This document shows, piece by piece, positions 37,181 through 50,581 of a DNA stretch of 64,000 nucleotides. Position 1 is the first letter of the stretch, and each line of letters begins with the position of its first letter. The position numbers and the translations under genes were made by a program. This DNA is from Entrophospora sp. SA101 (taxonomy: Eukaryota; Glomeromycota; Glomeromycetes; Entrophosporales; Entrophosporaceae), in contig CAUDNR010004074.1 in NCBI GenBank assembly GCA_958430865.1, forward strand, positions 1-64,000. The letters are read 5' to 3'. The notes under the pieces are model-generated. The model worked only from the letters and a program-made list of their open reading frames with translations. It had not been told where the DNA came from and ran no database searches.

Positions 37181-38181
37181 TGTACATTACTTTTTTTTTC
37201 TGTATAAATTTATATTTATTATTTATTAAGTAAAATTTTTAGAAACTTTGTATCAAAAATAAATATTTTTAATTGGTGAATTTTATTGGAACATTATCCC
37301 TTGATAATTGACCAATAATAATAAAATTAAGATGTCAACAACAAAATTCCGGGTATTAACCATTCCATTAATTTGATATACTCTACATGCGGAGCTCATA
37401 ATATCTTATCAAAAGGAAAAAAAGATTCATGAATTTGACTATGTAGAGACAAGTCCAAACAAATAAAACAACAATGAATTTTTTTTTTATCGACGAAGAT
37501 CAAAACAAAAAAGTTATGGGAAAAAGACCTTTGTGAAACTTTTTAATACTAAATGTGATTGATCAACTTATTGCTATTAATAGATTCTTTAACCTTATAT
37601 TAACTTATTATTTATTTATATTTTGAATCGTAACCCACTTCTTTCAAGCCTTGATTTCTTCAAAATTCTAATCGCAATGTGGCTTCGCTGAAACTTCACT
37701 GAAATCTTATTTGAAATCTTTTGGTAGATTGATTGTTTGTTTTGGAAATAATACTAATACTTTTTAATATAAAGAAAATGGTATCGGCAAAAAATCTTTT
37801 TGTAAATTAGTCTTAAAAATAGTTATATATGTACGTTGTGTGCATGTGTGTGCGTCTATAAATAATCTTATGTATTAAATATTACTTGCTTTTTTTTTTT
37901 TTTTAGATAAAAATCTATTTGTTTGTTTTTTCTATCCTTTTTTTATAAAATTTTTCCCTAAATTCCATCTAGTGAATTAATTAATGATTATTTAAAAGAA
38001 GGGTAGAAAGGAAAAAAAACACATGAGACATTAAAAATTAGACTATAAATATACCCAAAATTAATTCTTAAATAATAATAATAATAATAATAATAATTGT
38101 AGTAATAGAAAAAAAACATTTTTTATATTTATAATATTATCATTTTTTTGGTTTTTTAATTTAAAAATACTGTTTGGTCAA
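37181..38181. other. Intergenic, chitin synthase upstream region
   Basis: One kb of AT-rich DNA between two plus-strand genes. It contains a (TAA)n tract near 38070-38096 and a possible TATA element (TATAAAT, 38044-38050) about 130 bp before the chitin synthase ATG. No coding frame was seen. Confidence 0.5.
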
Positions 38182-41100
38182 ATGCCCAAAATGAAGAAAA
38201 CTCGTTCTTCAGCTCCTTCTTCACCAGAAGATAGGGTTGATCTTGTACAAGTTTTATCAAATAATTCAAATACTGCTGCTGAAGATGAAATAATTTCTTT
38301 GATTTCTTCTCGCTTCAAATTAGACCTCCCTTATACTCGTATAAATTCTTCGACAATGATAGTCGTAAATCCGAACAAGCCACTAGAATTCATGAATGAT
38401 GAATCTGCAAAAGAATATGCTGATCAATGGTACAAAGACACATCAGGAATTAAATCAAATTTGCAACCACATATTTATGAATTAGCCGCAAAGGTTTATT
38501 TACATATGCGAAGATCTGCTGAAGACCAAAGCGTAATATTCAGGTTTGTTTATTATCAATCTTATTTGATCACGGCAAGAATAAAAGACAAACAAAAAAT
38601 GTACATCTTGATTAATTATTTGTGATGTTGATTTTGTTCATCGAAACATTAAATAAATAAATAGCGGAATCACCGGCTCCGGGAAAACTGCATCTCAAGT
38701 TCATCTCTTGCAACAATTATTATTACTTTCAACCCATACAAAAAAAGAAGCAAAACTTGCAAACCAAATACAAAATGCTCAAACTATTCTAGAAGCTTTT
38801 GGAAATGCAAAAACTACCCAAAATATCAACGCATCACGTTTTGGAAAATATTTAGAATTACAATTCAATGAAAAAGGCAGAATAGTCGGTTCAAAAATAT
38901 TAACCTATTGTTTTGACAAGTCTCGAGTAACTGGAATGCCTCATGATGAAAGAACCTATCATGTTTTTTATTATTTGTTGGCTGGTGTTACATCCGAGGA
39001 ACGTTCGTTATTTCATCTTCAAGATCCTCATAATTACAATTATTTATCACAATCAAAGTCTTATAATATTCCTGATGTTGACGACTCGATTCAAATGGAA
39101 GATTTACGTGCTGCTCTTAAAATTTTGGGCTTTAAATCAAAAACTGTTGCTCAAATTTGGCAAATTTTATCTGCTATATTATTACTAGGAAATATAGAAT
39201 TTATAAATCCTGGTAAAAATTCTAAAGATGAAGCTGCCACAATTAAAAATCATCATATTTTAGATATGGTTGCTCAAGCTTTAGGTGTTCCTGCTTTTAA
39301 ATTAGAACAAACTTTAACTTACAAAACTAAATATATTGGTAAAGAATTATGCACCGTCTTTTTAGATGCCGGGTCTGCCAAAGAACAAAGAGACGCTTTG
39401 GCTAGAACTTTATACTCCATATTATTCACCTGGATAGTTGAACACATCAATACAACCCTTATTCAGTCAGACGAACCTCCCAACTTCATTGGCTTATTAG
39501 ATCAACCTGGTTATCAAAATTTTGCTAAAAATAGTTTTGAACAATTTTGTTTTAATTTTGCTACTGAAGAAATTCAAAACTATGTTTTAAAACAATTATT
39601 TGATGACAGTTGTGGTGTTAATTTGGAACTGTCACAAAATGGCATCAATTTACCAAAGATTCAAATAATGGATAACAACGGTTGTGTGGAATTATTAAGA
39701 GGTGATATTGAATCATCGAAATCATCAAAATTAGGTGGTATGATAGGTGTCTTAGATTCTGAATGTTCTAATTTGCAAAGTGGTGAAAACAATATCGATG
39801 ACGGAAAACTACTTTCTACTTTACAAGGAACTTTTTCGCATCATTCTTCCTATGTGTCAAATCCTCCAACTTCAAAGTTTTCTTCAAAATATGGTGCTTT
39901 TGGCATAAACCACTTTGCTGGTCAAGTAATCTATTCCGTTGATAATTTCATTGATAAAAATTTAGATAATTTCTCTCCTGATTTCGTAAATATTTTCCAA
40001 AATACGAATAACGCTTTTATCAAAAAATTATTTACCGGTCCCGCTTTAACTATCGAAAATCATCCAAAAAGTAATAAAACTGTTGTAGCAGCTCAATTAC
40101 CAACCAAACCTATGCGGGCTCCTAGTATGAAAAAATCCAAAAAGAACATCAGCAAATCCAATGTTGATAATAATGATGAAGAAAAAAATGCTGATGATAC
40201 AATTACATCAAAGAAAAAACAGGCTTCTTCATTACATCTTACAACTGTTACTACTCAATTGTTTTCAACTTTGAATCAATTGATTGAAACTTTAAATGAA
40301 ACAAAAATGTGGAATGTTTTTCAAATAAGACCAAATGATTCCAATGATTCAGATACATTTGATACAAAACGTGTAAAGTCTCAAATTCGTGGCCTTTTAA
40401 TACCTGATATAACTGTCAAAAAAAAAATAGAATACACTGCTTGGTACACTTTTAAAGACTTCTTGTCCCGATATGATTCAATTATACAAACGCTTAATTT
40501 AGAATCTAACAGAAGTGATAGACAAAAGGTTGAAGCTTTTGCTACCATTAGTGGTTGGGGCGAAGAAAATTTAATAATGGGTAATAATTATGTGTTTGTG
40601 ACTGAAATTGTTTGGAAAGGATTAGAGGATAGTCTAAGAGCAGCCGAGAAAGAAGAAAGAGCAAAAGCTAAACAAATTAAAGATAACGATAGTTTAACTA
40701 GTGGCGATAGAGGTACAAATATTACTACTGCGGCTGCAACAAGTTCGATGGATAGATTATTACCAAGAGGTGTAGCAACCAGTTACACTGCTAGCGAGGC
40801 TGGATATGACGAACAAAGTTATGCAGAAAGTGAAGATGACTATCAAAATTCAAAACAAGAAGAAGAGGGTAGTGTATGGGGTAGTGAATGGGGGAAAAGT
40901 GGTTATGATAGGTTAGTATTTCACAAATAATATTAATTAAAAATGTGTGTGTTATAATTAATTAGTTAACTAATTACTTACCTACTTAATCAATCAATCA
41001 ATCGTTGTGATAAGTAATATAAATAATCCACCTTCCGCTGAATATACTAAAGAAGGCAAAAATGAACCTAAAGAAGTTGAAGAATTACCAGCCACGAGAA

Positions 41101-44100
41101 CGCGTGTTTGGTGGGTTAGATTTGTATGGTTTTGCACTTGGTGGATACCTTCATTTTTACTTGTTTATATTGGGAAAATGAAACGACCAGATGTACGAAT
41201 GGCTTGGCGTGAAAAAGTCACACTCTGTTTTTTGATATTATTTTTATCGTTAGCCATCATATTTTTCATGGTGGGATTTGGTCTTATTATTTGTCCTGGA
41301 AGAGACAAAGTATATTCTAAAGAGGATATAGCACTTCATCAAGGTGATAATGATTTTTGGGTTTATACCGGAGGTGTAGTATATGATTTATCAGATTTTC
41401 ATCAGCAAACTCATAGCACTCCAGAACTACCTGCTGGTCCGAAAGAAATGGAACCATTTGGCGGCAAGGATATAACATATACTATACCTATACCTTTGAA
41501 TCAGCCAGAATCATGTCTACCATTTGTTAAAACCGATGATATTACTGTTGATATTGCCAATGAAACCGATAGAATAGGAACCTTTCAACATATTTCAGGT
41601 ACAAAAAATCCATACAAAGACACACATCTTACTGATCCAAAATGGTATTGGAACTCATTTTTACCAAGGATGAAAAGTATGATCAAGGCTGACGTTGTTT
41701 GGGATCCAAAAGTAATTACTAGTGAAGCTGTGTCAGGGGGTCGTAGATGGGCTATTATTGATAATAAAGTTTATGATTTGGGAAATTATTTTTATACTGC
41801 AACAAAAAATTCACAAAATAACAATGACCCAAATAGGGGACCTCCTAATTACAGGTATTTACAGGCAAATGTGGAAGACTTATTTACAGATAGAGCTGGC
41901 CAGGATATTACAAAGGACTTTTATGGTGGGCCTGCAAAAGGTGCAATAACGCAAGAAATGTTAATCGCAACAAAGCAATGTCTTGATTCAGTATTTTATG
42001 TTGGAAGGGTTGATTTCAGGTCCTCCTTTAGATGTGTAATTACCGATTATCTTTTGTTGTCATACGCTTGTCTCATTGGTGCAGTTATTATTGTGAAATT
42101 TTTAGCTGCTTTACAATTAGGCTCTAAACGTAAGCCTGAAGAACATGATAAATTTGTTATTTGTCAAGTACCATGTTATACTGAAGGTGAAGATTCGATT
42201 AAGCGAACAATGGATTCATTAACAGCATTGACATACGACGATAAGCGAAAATTATTATTTTTTATTGCTGATGGTATGATTGTTGGTTCCGGTAATGATA
42301 GGCCAACACCAAGAATTGTTTTAGATATTTTGGGAGTTGATCCTAAAATGGATCCTGAGCCTTTGGCATTTAAATCAGTTGGTGAGGGTTCGGCGCAATT
42401 AAATTATGGAAAAGTTTATTCTGGTTTATATGAGAATGAAGGTCATGTTGTACCATATATCGTGGTGGTGAAAGTTGGTAAACCATCAGAAAAGTCACGT
42501 CCAGGAAATCGTGGTAAACGTGATTCACAAATTGTTCTGATGGGATTTTTGAACAAGGTACACTTTGATTTGGAAATGTCACCATTAGAATTAGAAATAT
42601 ATTATCAAATGAAAAATGTTATTGGGATCAACCCTAGTTTTTATGAATATATCCTTATGGTTGACGCAGACACCGAAGTAATGCCTGATTCATTAAATCG
42701 TATGATTTCTTGTATGCTTAATGATGGCCGGATCATAGGCATTTGTGGTGAGACAACATTAGTTAATGAAGAGGGTTCTTGGACAACTATGATACAAGTA
42801 TATGAATATTACATATCACATCATTTATCAAAAGCTTTTGAATCATTATTTGGATCTGTGACTTGTCTACCTGGTTGTTTTTGTATGTATCGCATACGCA
42901 CACCACTTAAAGGTACAGCATTAATTATTTCAAACTTGGTTATTGAAGAATATTCTGAAAATCATGTTGACACATTACACAAAAAGAATTTATTGCATCT
43001 TGGTGAAGATCGTTATCTCACCACTTTGATGATGAAGCATTTCCCTCAATATAAGATGACATTTACACCGGATGCTTTATGTAAGACAGCAGCACCTGAT
43101 AGATGGGCAATTTTATTATCACAAAGACGTCGTTGGATTAATTCCACAATTCACAATCTTATGGAATTGATGTTTTTACCAGAATTGTGTGGATTTTGTT
43201 GTTTTTCAATGAGATTTGTGGTGTTCATCGATCTTCTCGGTACTCTTGTACTTCCATCAACTGTAATTTATTTAATATATTTAGTATGGGCAGTTGTCAC
43301 AAAAAGACAAAAAGTACCAGAAATAGCCCTTATAATGTTAGCAGCTATCTATGGTTTACAGGCAATTATATTCATACTGAAAAGACAATGGCAACATGTT
43401 GGTTGGATGATAATATATTTAATTGCCTATCCTCTTTTCTCATTTTTCATCCCAATTTATTCATTCTGGCATTTTGATGATTTCAGTTGGGGTAATACAC
43501 GTGTTGTGTTGGGTGAAAAGGGCAAAAAAATTATAACATCAGATGATGATGAAAAATTTGATGAAGGAATGATTCCAAAGAAAAAATGGTCAGAATATGA
43601 ACAAGAACTATGGGAAGTTGCCACTGCTGAATCACATGAATCAGGGTTATCAAAACAAAGTGGTGCATCAGCTTATTCACATCGTAGTAAAGGCAGTAGA
43701 ATGTATGAAACTGGCAGTAATTATGGTGGAAGTAACTATGGTGGAAGTAATTATGGTGGAAGTAATTATGGTGGAAGTAATTATGGAGGTAGTCAAGTTG
43801 GTGGTGATTATTATCGTGACACAGTGATTACATCTAACGATCGTGCTAGATCAAGATCACCAGCACCATATGCTTCAGAAAATAGAATGTCAACAATATC
43901 TACCGTTTATTCAACATCTGATAATCCTTCTGACGATGAAATTTTGTTAGAAATCAGAACCATTTTGAATTCTGCTAATTTAATGAGCATCACAAAGAAA
44001 CAAGGTACGCTAACACATTTTGATTGATTAAATCATTTATTTATATTGATTATAATGTGTATTTATTAATTAATATATATATCTCTCTCCCTCTTCCAAA

Positions 44101-44201
44101 TAGTACGCGAACAGCTCACAACAATTTTTGGCAGAGATATGTCATATAAAAAAGATTTTATTAATAATAGCATAGAATTAATATTACAAGGCAAACTTTA
44201 A
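38182..44201 (+). CDS. Class V chitin synthase with myosin motor domain
   Basis: Polymerises UDP-GlcNAc into chitin at the plasma membrane; the myosin-like head is thought to help secretion to growth sites. Four exons, 38182-38543, 38665-40911, 41015-44004 and 44104-44201, give 1898 residues. The motor domain fills roughly 1-780, with P-loop GITGSGKT (122-129), NINASRFGK (174-182) as switch I, and LLDQPGYQNF as a switch II-like block near 400. Two membrane helices lie at about 900-965, followed by a cytochrome b5-like segment (WVYTGGVVYDLSDFH). The catalytic core has DADTE (1420-1424), GEDRYLT (from 1533) and QRRRW (1573-1577), the chitin synthase Q-x-x-R-W signature. C-terminal membrane helices follow, then five tandem GGSNY units and a DEK-type C-terminal domain completed by the last exon (REQLTTIFG, DMSYKKDF). 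Intact by all visible motifs. Confidence 0.96.
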
Positions 44202-44206
44202 ACAAA

Positions 44207-44243
<37 letters not shown>

Positions 44244-47200
44244 TATTAGATATTTTATACGCTTTAAAGTTTGGTTTGGCAGATGTGTGTTAGTAGCCGT
44301 TTATGAAATTTTTTTATTTAATTTAAACTATAACTATAAAAAAACATTATACATAATTTAAATAAATAAATAGACAGCTTACTGTATTATTATTTAGTTG
44401 TTATAATCAAACTATTAAAAAAAAAATTATATAATAATTATATAAATATCGATATTGAACAGATAAAATTACAAATTCACAAAGACCTTGTAACAAAAAA
44501 CCGGAAATTTTTTGGTGCGAAGGATGTTTTTTGTCGCTACATTCTATAGAGATCATTCCTGAACTTATCATAAAGGTTTTGGTTTATATTAATATATGAT
44601 TTTTGAAAGTCAATTATTTTAAACTCAAAATTTATTAATGAGTAAAAACGTGCTGTTAGTTACGAAACATCAAAACTTTTGGCGAGTTTGCTAAGCGAGA
44701 CATGGTGTAATTAATGCTAAAAAAATCTGAATAATTGGAATGATAAATGAATCTGCTGATTTTCATAATTGAACTTTTAAATGACTTTGTTGTCTAATAT
44801 TAAAAGCAATTAAAAATAGGCTTCATATAAATCTATATTGATAGAAACTTCTGATTTTCAGTTTTCTTTTGATCTATTATTTGAGAAACAAAGATTTCTA
44901 GTTTTTTTTAAAGAATCCTTATATTGGCAACTTAAGTTTAAATATAAACTATCTATATATCAATTATTTATCTCGAATCTTCAACGGACACACATCGATC
45001 CTGGTTATAAATTAATACTAATACGATTTCCATCAATAGAAGAAATTCCATTGGAGGCAGACTTACGTGACATATTTAATATCTTTTACTGTATAATTTC
45101 TGACTTGATGCTATACTGCTGCAAATCTAAGCGTATTATTGATGTAGTGATGTGATCCGCGGATATACTTTCACAATTCGGCGGGTTGAATACCATTTGA
45201 AATGACAAATGATCATGTATCCTTTGACCAAATGACTCCAAATCCAATAAATAGTCAAACGACCAGGTTATTTCAGAATACTGGCATACACTGTATATAG
45301 CAATAATTTTATAATAAGTATGTAAACAAAAAGAACAAAAGAAAAAAATCGAAAAGTATTATTTACGGACGAAACAAAGTTCAAAATATTTTATAACCAA
45401 AGTTTAAAAGAAAGACGAATGGAAACGATTTTTAAAAATCCAATGATTTTTAATTTGTTACTTTCACTTTGTTAGTATTAGTGTGCGAGAGGCTTGTCCA
45501 CTTGACAGATTTTCGAAAATCGCGATGCGTTCGAGCAATAAATATTGCTAATTGCAGAAAAGTCTTTCGTCCATGAAATTTTACTAAACTAACTTTTTGG
45601 GAAGTGCAACATTGAATGAGATGGGTAATTAAACTTATATCAAATTTAAAAATTCACGATAACACTCTTCATATATGCAGCAGAATCCATGGGAAAAAGA
45701 TGAGGTATCATTTTTTTTTATACGTGTGTGAATATTTTTACAGTATACAAAAGAAGTACTAATACTAACTACACTTCTTCAACAAGCATCGGTAGTTTAT
45801 TTATAATAATGCTGTGGCAACAGATTTTGTCCAAAAAGAGTTTTAAGAATTTCTAAATGTATGAGAAAATGCGAGGTACATATAATTGACGCAATGTTGC
45901 TTCTTGTGAATGTTTTTTTAAAAAAATTAAGTAGATACCTGCTATAGCAAAGGCTTCAATAAAATCATGAATTATAGTTTTTTAGATTCAGAAAAAGAAA
46001 GAGAAGCAACAAATGTTGTTGAAGTTGGCGTTGATGTTGATGTTTATACTAGTTTTATTCTTAAGATGGTCATCAACTATGTCCAATCAACGGAATGGTC
46101 ACAAAAATAGTAATAATAATAAAATCTAATTGTCAATACAAAACTCATCTGGATTTAGTGTTAATTGTAATTTTTCGTTCTTCTTTGTATTATTTGATAT
46201 TCTGTGATAACACGTTACCATTATTGTATTCCGTGATTTCTGCGGTATTCTGCACTATTCCTATGCGGTACTGGTTTCTAATGATATCAAATATTAATAT
46301 CAATAAGAATAAAAATTAAAAATGTCGAATTCATTGCAAAGAATAATCACCGGCCCCATAGACAAAAATAAATATTCATATTCTTTGGTTCGATGTAGTA
46401 AATAACCATCTATTGTTATTAATAATAATAATCTTTTCAATTCCAAGGCTTAATTCTATCTAATGAAATGTGATGTCTATAAACACTTTCCAACGTGTTA
46501 TAGTGCACTGAATAAATACTTGATGATGTTTGGAAACGCATGACTCTCCAACCAGGAAAGTTGGATCTCATTTCCATCAACTTACTTTTTTTATATATTA
46601 ACCATTAGTATTAGACTCTTTACCTTTGAAAACACGTGATTATTCAGCCATTTCCCCAAAATGAAATTTGTTTAATAAAAATAGTTATTGCAACCTTCTC
46701 AAGAAAAAAAGCAAAGTTCGGCGGATTATAATACAGAAGTCTCATTATAGTTAATACCTTAAAGGTGCCGTTAAAATTTTTAGGAATCCCAAGTATAAAT
46801 TATTATTATTATTATTTATTATTATATGAAAGTAATCGGTAAGAATTAGCGCATTAACAAAAATCACGAGGAGTGAAGCCCTTCCGCGTCTACCAGGTTC
46901 TTTGGTGAAAACTCAATATAAAAACGTTCTAAGCTCCTTCACTTAAATTGACATATTGCAAAACCGTTCGAACCGAACTATCACCTTGTTCTAATATAGA
47001 AGAGAAGGTTTGGTTAATTGTGATTTTTAGAGATAGATTTTTTACTTGTTAGAAGAAGAATTATTGTATTTAATTTTTGCTTTTATTATGTCTGTTATAA
47101 TAGTACGTTTGGTTTGTTGATTTATTTTTTTAACTGTCAAATAAAAACAATTTTAAGTTGAAAATTCTATAAATTTCGTTAATTTAGTTGGTTTAGAATA

Positions 47201-48305
47201 TTGAAAACTTTATTATTATCACAATTAACTTTCGTCATCATTATTATTAACCTTATTAATGAAATATTTATCAGATTTATTAGAGAGCCAGTAAATTAAT
47301 TATACATACATATGTAAACTTGATAAGTCGGTCATGTGAGGGTGAGCTCATATGACCGACTTATCGAGTAAACTGACTTATCGAATTAAAATTAAGAAAA
47401 TCGGGTGAAAATTTTGGCCGACTTATTGAGTTTACATATGTATTATGATGTTTTAATTGATGAAAATTATCAAATTATAAGAGGAGAGAAATACTTGTTA
47501 ATTGATGACTTGTTAAAATTAATTACAAAATATGCAAAAATCAAAATAGCCAATTTAGATTCTTTGGAATATTATTAATATTATTATCGCCCTATTCAAC
47601 AACTGTTATTATTCTGTATTAATCATAATTCAGAGCTGTCACGTCATCTGGGAAAATTAGCCTTTATAAATTGGTGGTGATAATTATTGCTTAATTTGAT
47701 TAAAACACAAACTAGTTTAAGAAAGTACAGTTGAATAATGATAAAACTCCAGAAGAAATAATCCATCACATTATTCCCAAAGCTTAGAAAATCATATTAT
47801 TTACGAGACTTATCTGAATTCATTATCACAAATGGGAATTATTAGTGACAAAAAAGAAAAAATTTATTGGAAACTTATGCAAACAAAGAAATCTAAGAGT
47901 TTTATCAACATTATATAATAAATAACTTATCTTGAGAATTGAAATTATTCGTAAACAATTGACTAATGCTTTAACGTTTTCTAATGAATGAAATTGATCA
48001 CTCCACAACAATGTTATATATATTAATTTCATATCGATCTTGGTTAATAAAATGAATTATGATCATCTGCCAAGGTAATTTGGATATCATGCCTTTTTAT
48101 AGAAATTTTTTTTTCCATTTGTTAAGCATTATGTCCCATTCTTTATTCTTTTTTGATATATTTTCTGTATAAATTAGATTGTTTATAAGTAGAATAAATT
48201 ATAACTAAAATGACTTCTTTAAATATATGTATATGTGTGTGTGATATTTATATTTCCTATTAAATATTGTTATCATTAAGAAAAAATTAAATATTGGTGA
48301 AATTT
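44202..48305. other. Relic-rich intergenic region
   Basis: Four kb between the convergent chitin synthase and fucosyltransferase-like genes. After a (TA)n tract (about 44213-44241) it contains several short frames that look like former exons but belong to no complete gene: 44838-45155 plus, 45202-45300 plus, 45967-46110 plus, 46577-46437 minus, 46842-46946 plus and 47450-47578 plus. It also holds a palindromic element at 47307-47443. None could be joined into a gene or assigned to a family. Confidence 0.5.
47307..47443. mobile_element. Palindromic MITE-like element, 137 bp
   Basis: The ends are inverted copies: atacatatgtaaacttgata on the left against the complement of gagtttacatatgtat on the right. 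Both lead into aagtcgg/ccgactt. A second inverted repeat is nested inside (aagtcggtcatgtgag against ctcatatgaccgactt, one mismatch). Four copies of the taagtcgg/ccgactta-type word occur in 137 bp. No coding capacity. Confidence 0.6.
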
Positions 48306-50581
48306 TTAAATAATTGACCATTCATTAGCTAATTGATTGAAAGTTGTAAATATATCCTATTTAAATTATTTAAAATACATACACATATATATTAGTAATT
48401 GTTTTATTTCCCAAAAAAAAAGATGATTTAAATATTTACCTCACGTGAACAATCTAAAAATTTAGTTCCTGTTGTAGCTGCTGTAGATAATGATACTGTA
48501 GAGTGAAGTTGTTTTGAGTGAAAAGCTGCAAGCTTACCAAAATTACCTTGTGATATCACCTATTATAGTTCATTATAAATATATTAATAAGATTTTTTAA
48601 ACTCGCCTCTTTCCACCAATAAATATTCTATCCATTTTTTTTTAGTACATACCCGATAATCTGTTTTACTCAAAATTGAATTTTCAATTATTGCATTAAT
48701 TACACCATTTGCCTGATCATAATGACCATGACCGGAATCAATCTGTAATCCAGAAATTATGACATGTTCAAGTTTTGTGTATGCTTCTGTTCTTAGTTTA
48801 AGAGAATCTGTAACAAGATAATATATCACCTTTTGGTCTGGTGCAGCATAAGTTTGTGTAAGTTGGTCAGCACAATTAAAGAAATAACCATAGTCTTGTA
48901 ATAGGTGTGATTGTTCATAAGAATCTCCAACTTGTATATGAATACCAACAGAAAAAATATTTGGGAGCGCAAATAAAGCTGTATATTGTGTGATAAAAGA
49001 TAGTGCTGGCGGAATTGGTGTAAATAAATAATCTAGAAAACATCCAAATGCAGTGTGTGGTCTTAGACCCATTTCTTTTAATTTAGATGAGTAATATTTA
49101 GAATCAAAAGCTCTCTGTATCAGCCCTTGGTTTGTATAAAATTTTATAAATGGTTCTGGGTATCTTGTTGTCCAGTTAGAAAGTGAGAAATGATAATCCA
49201 AATGTTTTGAATTATAATCAATAATGTTCAATTCGGTAGTATTAAGATCTTTTGTAAGGTAATCCGAATTAAAAGAATCATAACTCCAGTCAATATTTGA
49301 TGAGTCAAAAATTGTATCAAGTGGAAGAGGAACTTGCCAGTCTGCAAGAAATGCTCTATCTGTAAGTAATGCAAATAAAAACGTGGATGTCATGCCGAGG
49401 ATACTGTATATATTAAACAAAGATATAAATTTATGAAACACGCATATAGTCGTAAAAAAAAGAACTTTATATCTTTAAAATATGTTTACTTACCGGTCTG
49501 CCAATCCACCACAGTTTATTTTAGCCTCGCATATATAACTAACATATCTTTGAGGTGCAGTTCCATTTAAAATTTTCTCGTGTAATGTTGTATATTTGTC
49601 TTGCCATGATCCACAAGAATGATCTAAACCATCATTAATATTTCTTTGTAAAGCAACAAATTCCCTGCGCTCTTTGATTGAAAGTGACCCAACAACATCA
49701 ATATGAGTAAAATGAGGTTCTACAATGGGGTATGTATAGTTGGAATAATCAAATACAATATCATCCTCATTGAAAGCACCTGCAATTTCATATCTGGTTT
49801 TTTTATTTTTTTTAAGTTTGTTAGCTACTCCAATCTGTGTTAGATTTATTGAATTATCAGAAGATTCAAGGTTAGCCTTCACATCAACAATCTCATTTTG
49901 AGTGGTGATTATGTTTTCAGGAATAGACGGATCATTTTCAACAATATTCTCTTTATCAATTTCTTGGTCCACTGTACCTTCATCAGTTGTAATATCGATA
50001 TCGAGATTATTGTTGTCATCAACGTCAGTATTTAAAGAAAGAGTCGTAGTTTCCCAACTACTTTGTGTAATTCTTTCCCATGCATTAATTTCTTCAATAG
50101 GAGATTCTTCTTCTTCATCATCATTAATCATAGTCTCATTAGCCACAGCACTATGATAATTAATAGGAGCATTCTTAACAAAGAGTAATTCTTCATCAAC
50201 AGGTCCTATTCCACATAAACTAGATAAAAATACAACAAGAGCCCATAAAAAAATCAAATAAAAAAGGATTGTCTTAATGTCTAATCCAGAGGATTTTGGA
50301 CTAAAACACGATCCATCAACGGGTTTTCGTTGCTTTTTTGAATCGTATAATGAAGGCATATTGGTAGTTTTCTCTTTAATGATCGAAACATTTAGGTTTT
50401 GGTTTTTTGGAGAATCGAATAGCATATTTTGTTGAGAGGTGTATTGCCTTGTATTGTTATTATCATCAAAATGTTGGATAGACTGTGCTGCTAAAAGATT
50501 TTCAGTTAAACTATTAACACTAATTGTATTTATACTTGGATGGCGGTATTGTGTTTTTTTACCAGTGGTAGTGGTTGACAT
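48306..50581 (-). CDS. Type II membrane glycosyltransferase, fucosyltransferase-like
   Basis: Exons 50581-49494, 49403-48653 and 48559-48440, plus a probable last exon 48356-48306, give 669 residues. If the last intron is not used, the frame stops at 48428 (656 residues). A cytosolic tail rich in Ser, Thr, Asn and Gln precedes one membrane helix (about 103-123, TILFYLIFLWALVVFLSSL). An acidic Asn/Thr-rich stem with possible N-glycosylation sites follows, then a luminal domain. CGGLADRILGMTSTFLFALL-TDRAFLADW (357 onward) resembles the SGLGNRILTLASAFLYALLTDR block of plant GT37 and related fucosyltransferases. SVGIHIQVGDS (about 515-524) corresponds to their H/Q-x-R-V donor-binding segment, with Gln520 where Arg is usual. 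Golgi location is inferred from topology. Donor and acceptor are not known from sequence. Confidence 0.75.

Noticed and set aside
40912..41014. Separate genes for the myosin-like protein and the chitin synthase
   Set aside because: A 103-bp phase-correct intron joins them, and the fused order is the known class V chitin synthase architecture.
46900..46990. Possible tRNA from a GTTCGAACC B-box-like word
   Set aside because: No matching A box and no cloverleaf arms could be formed around it.
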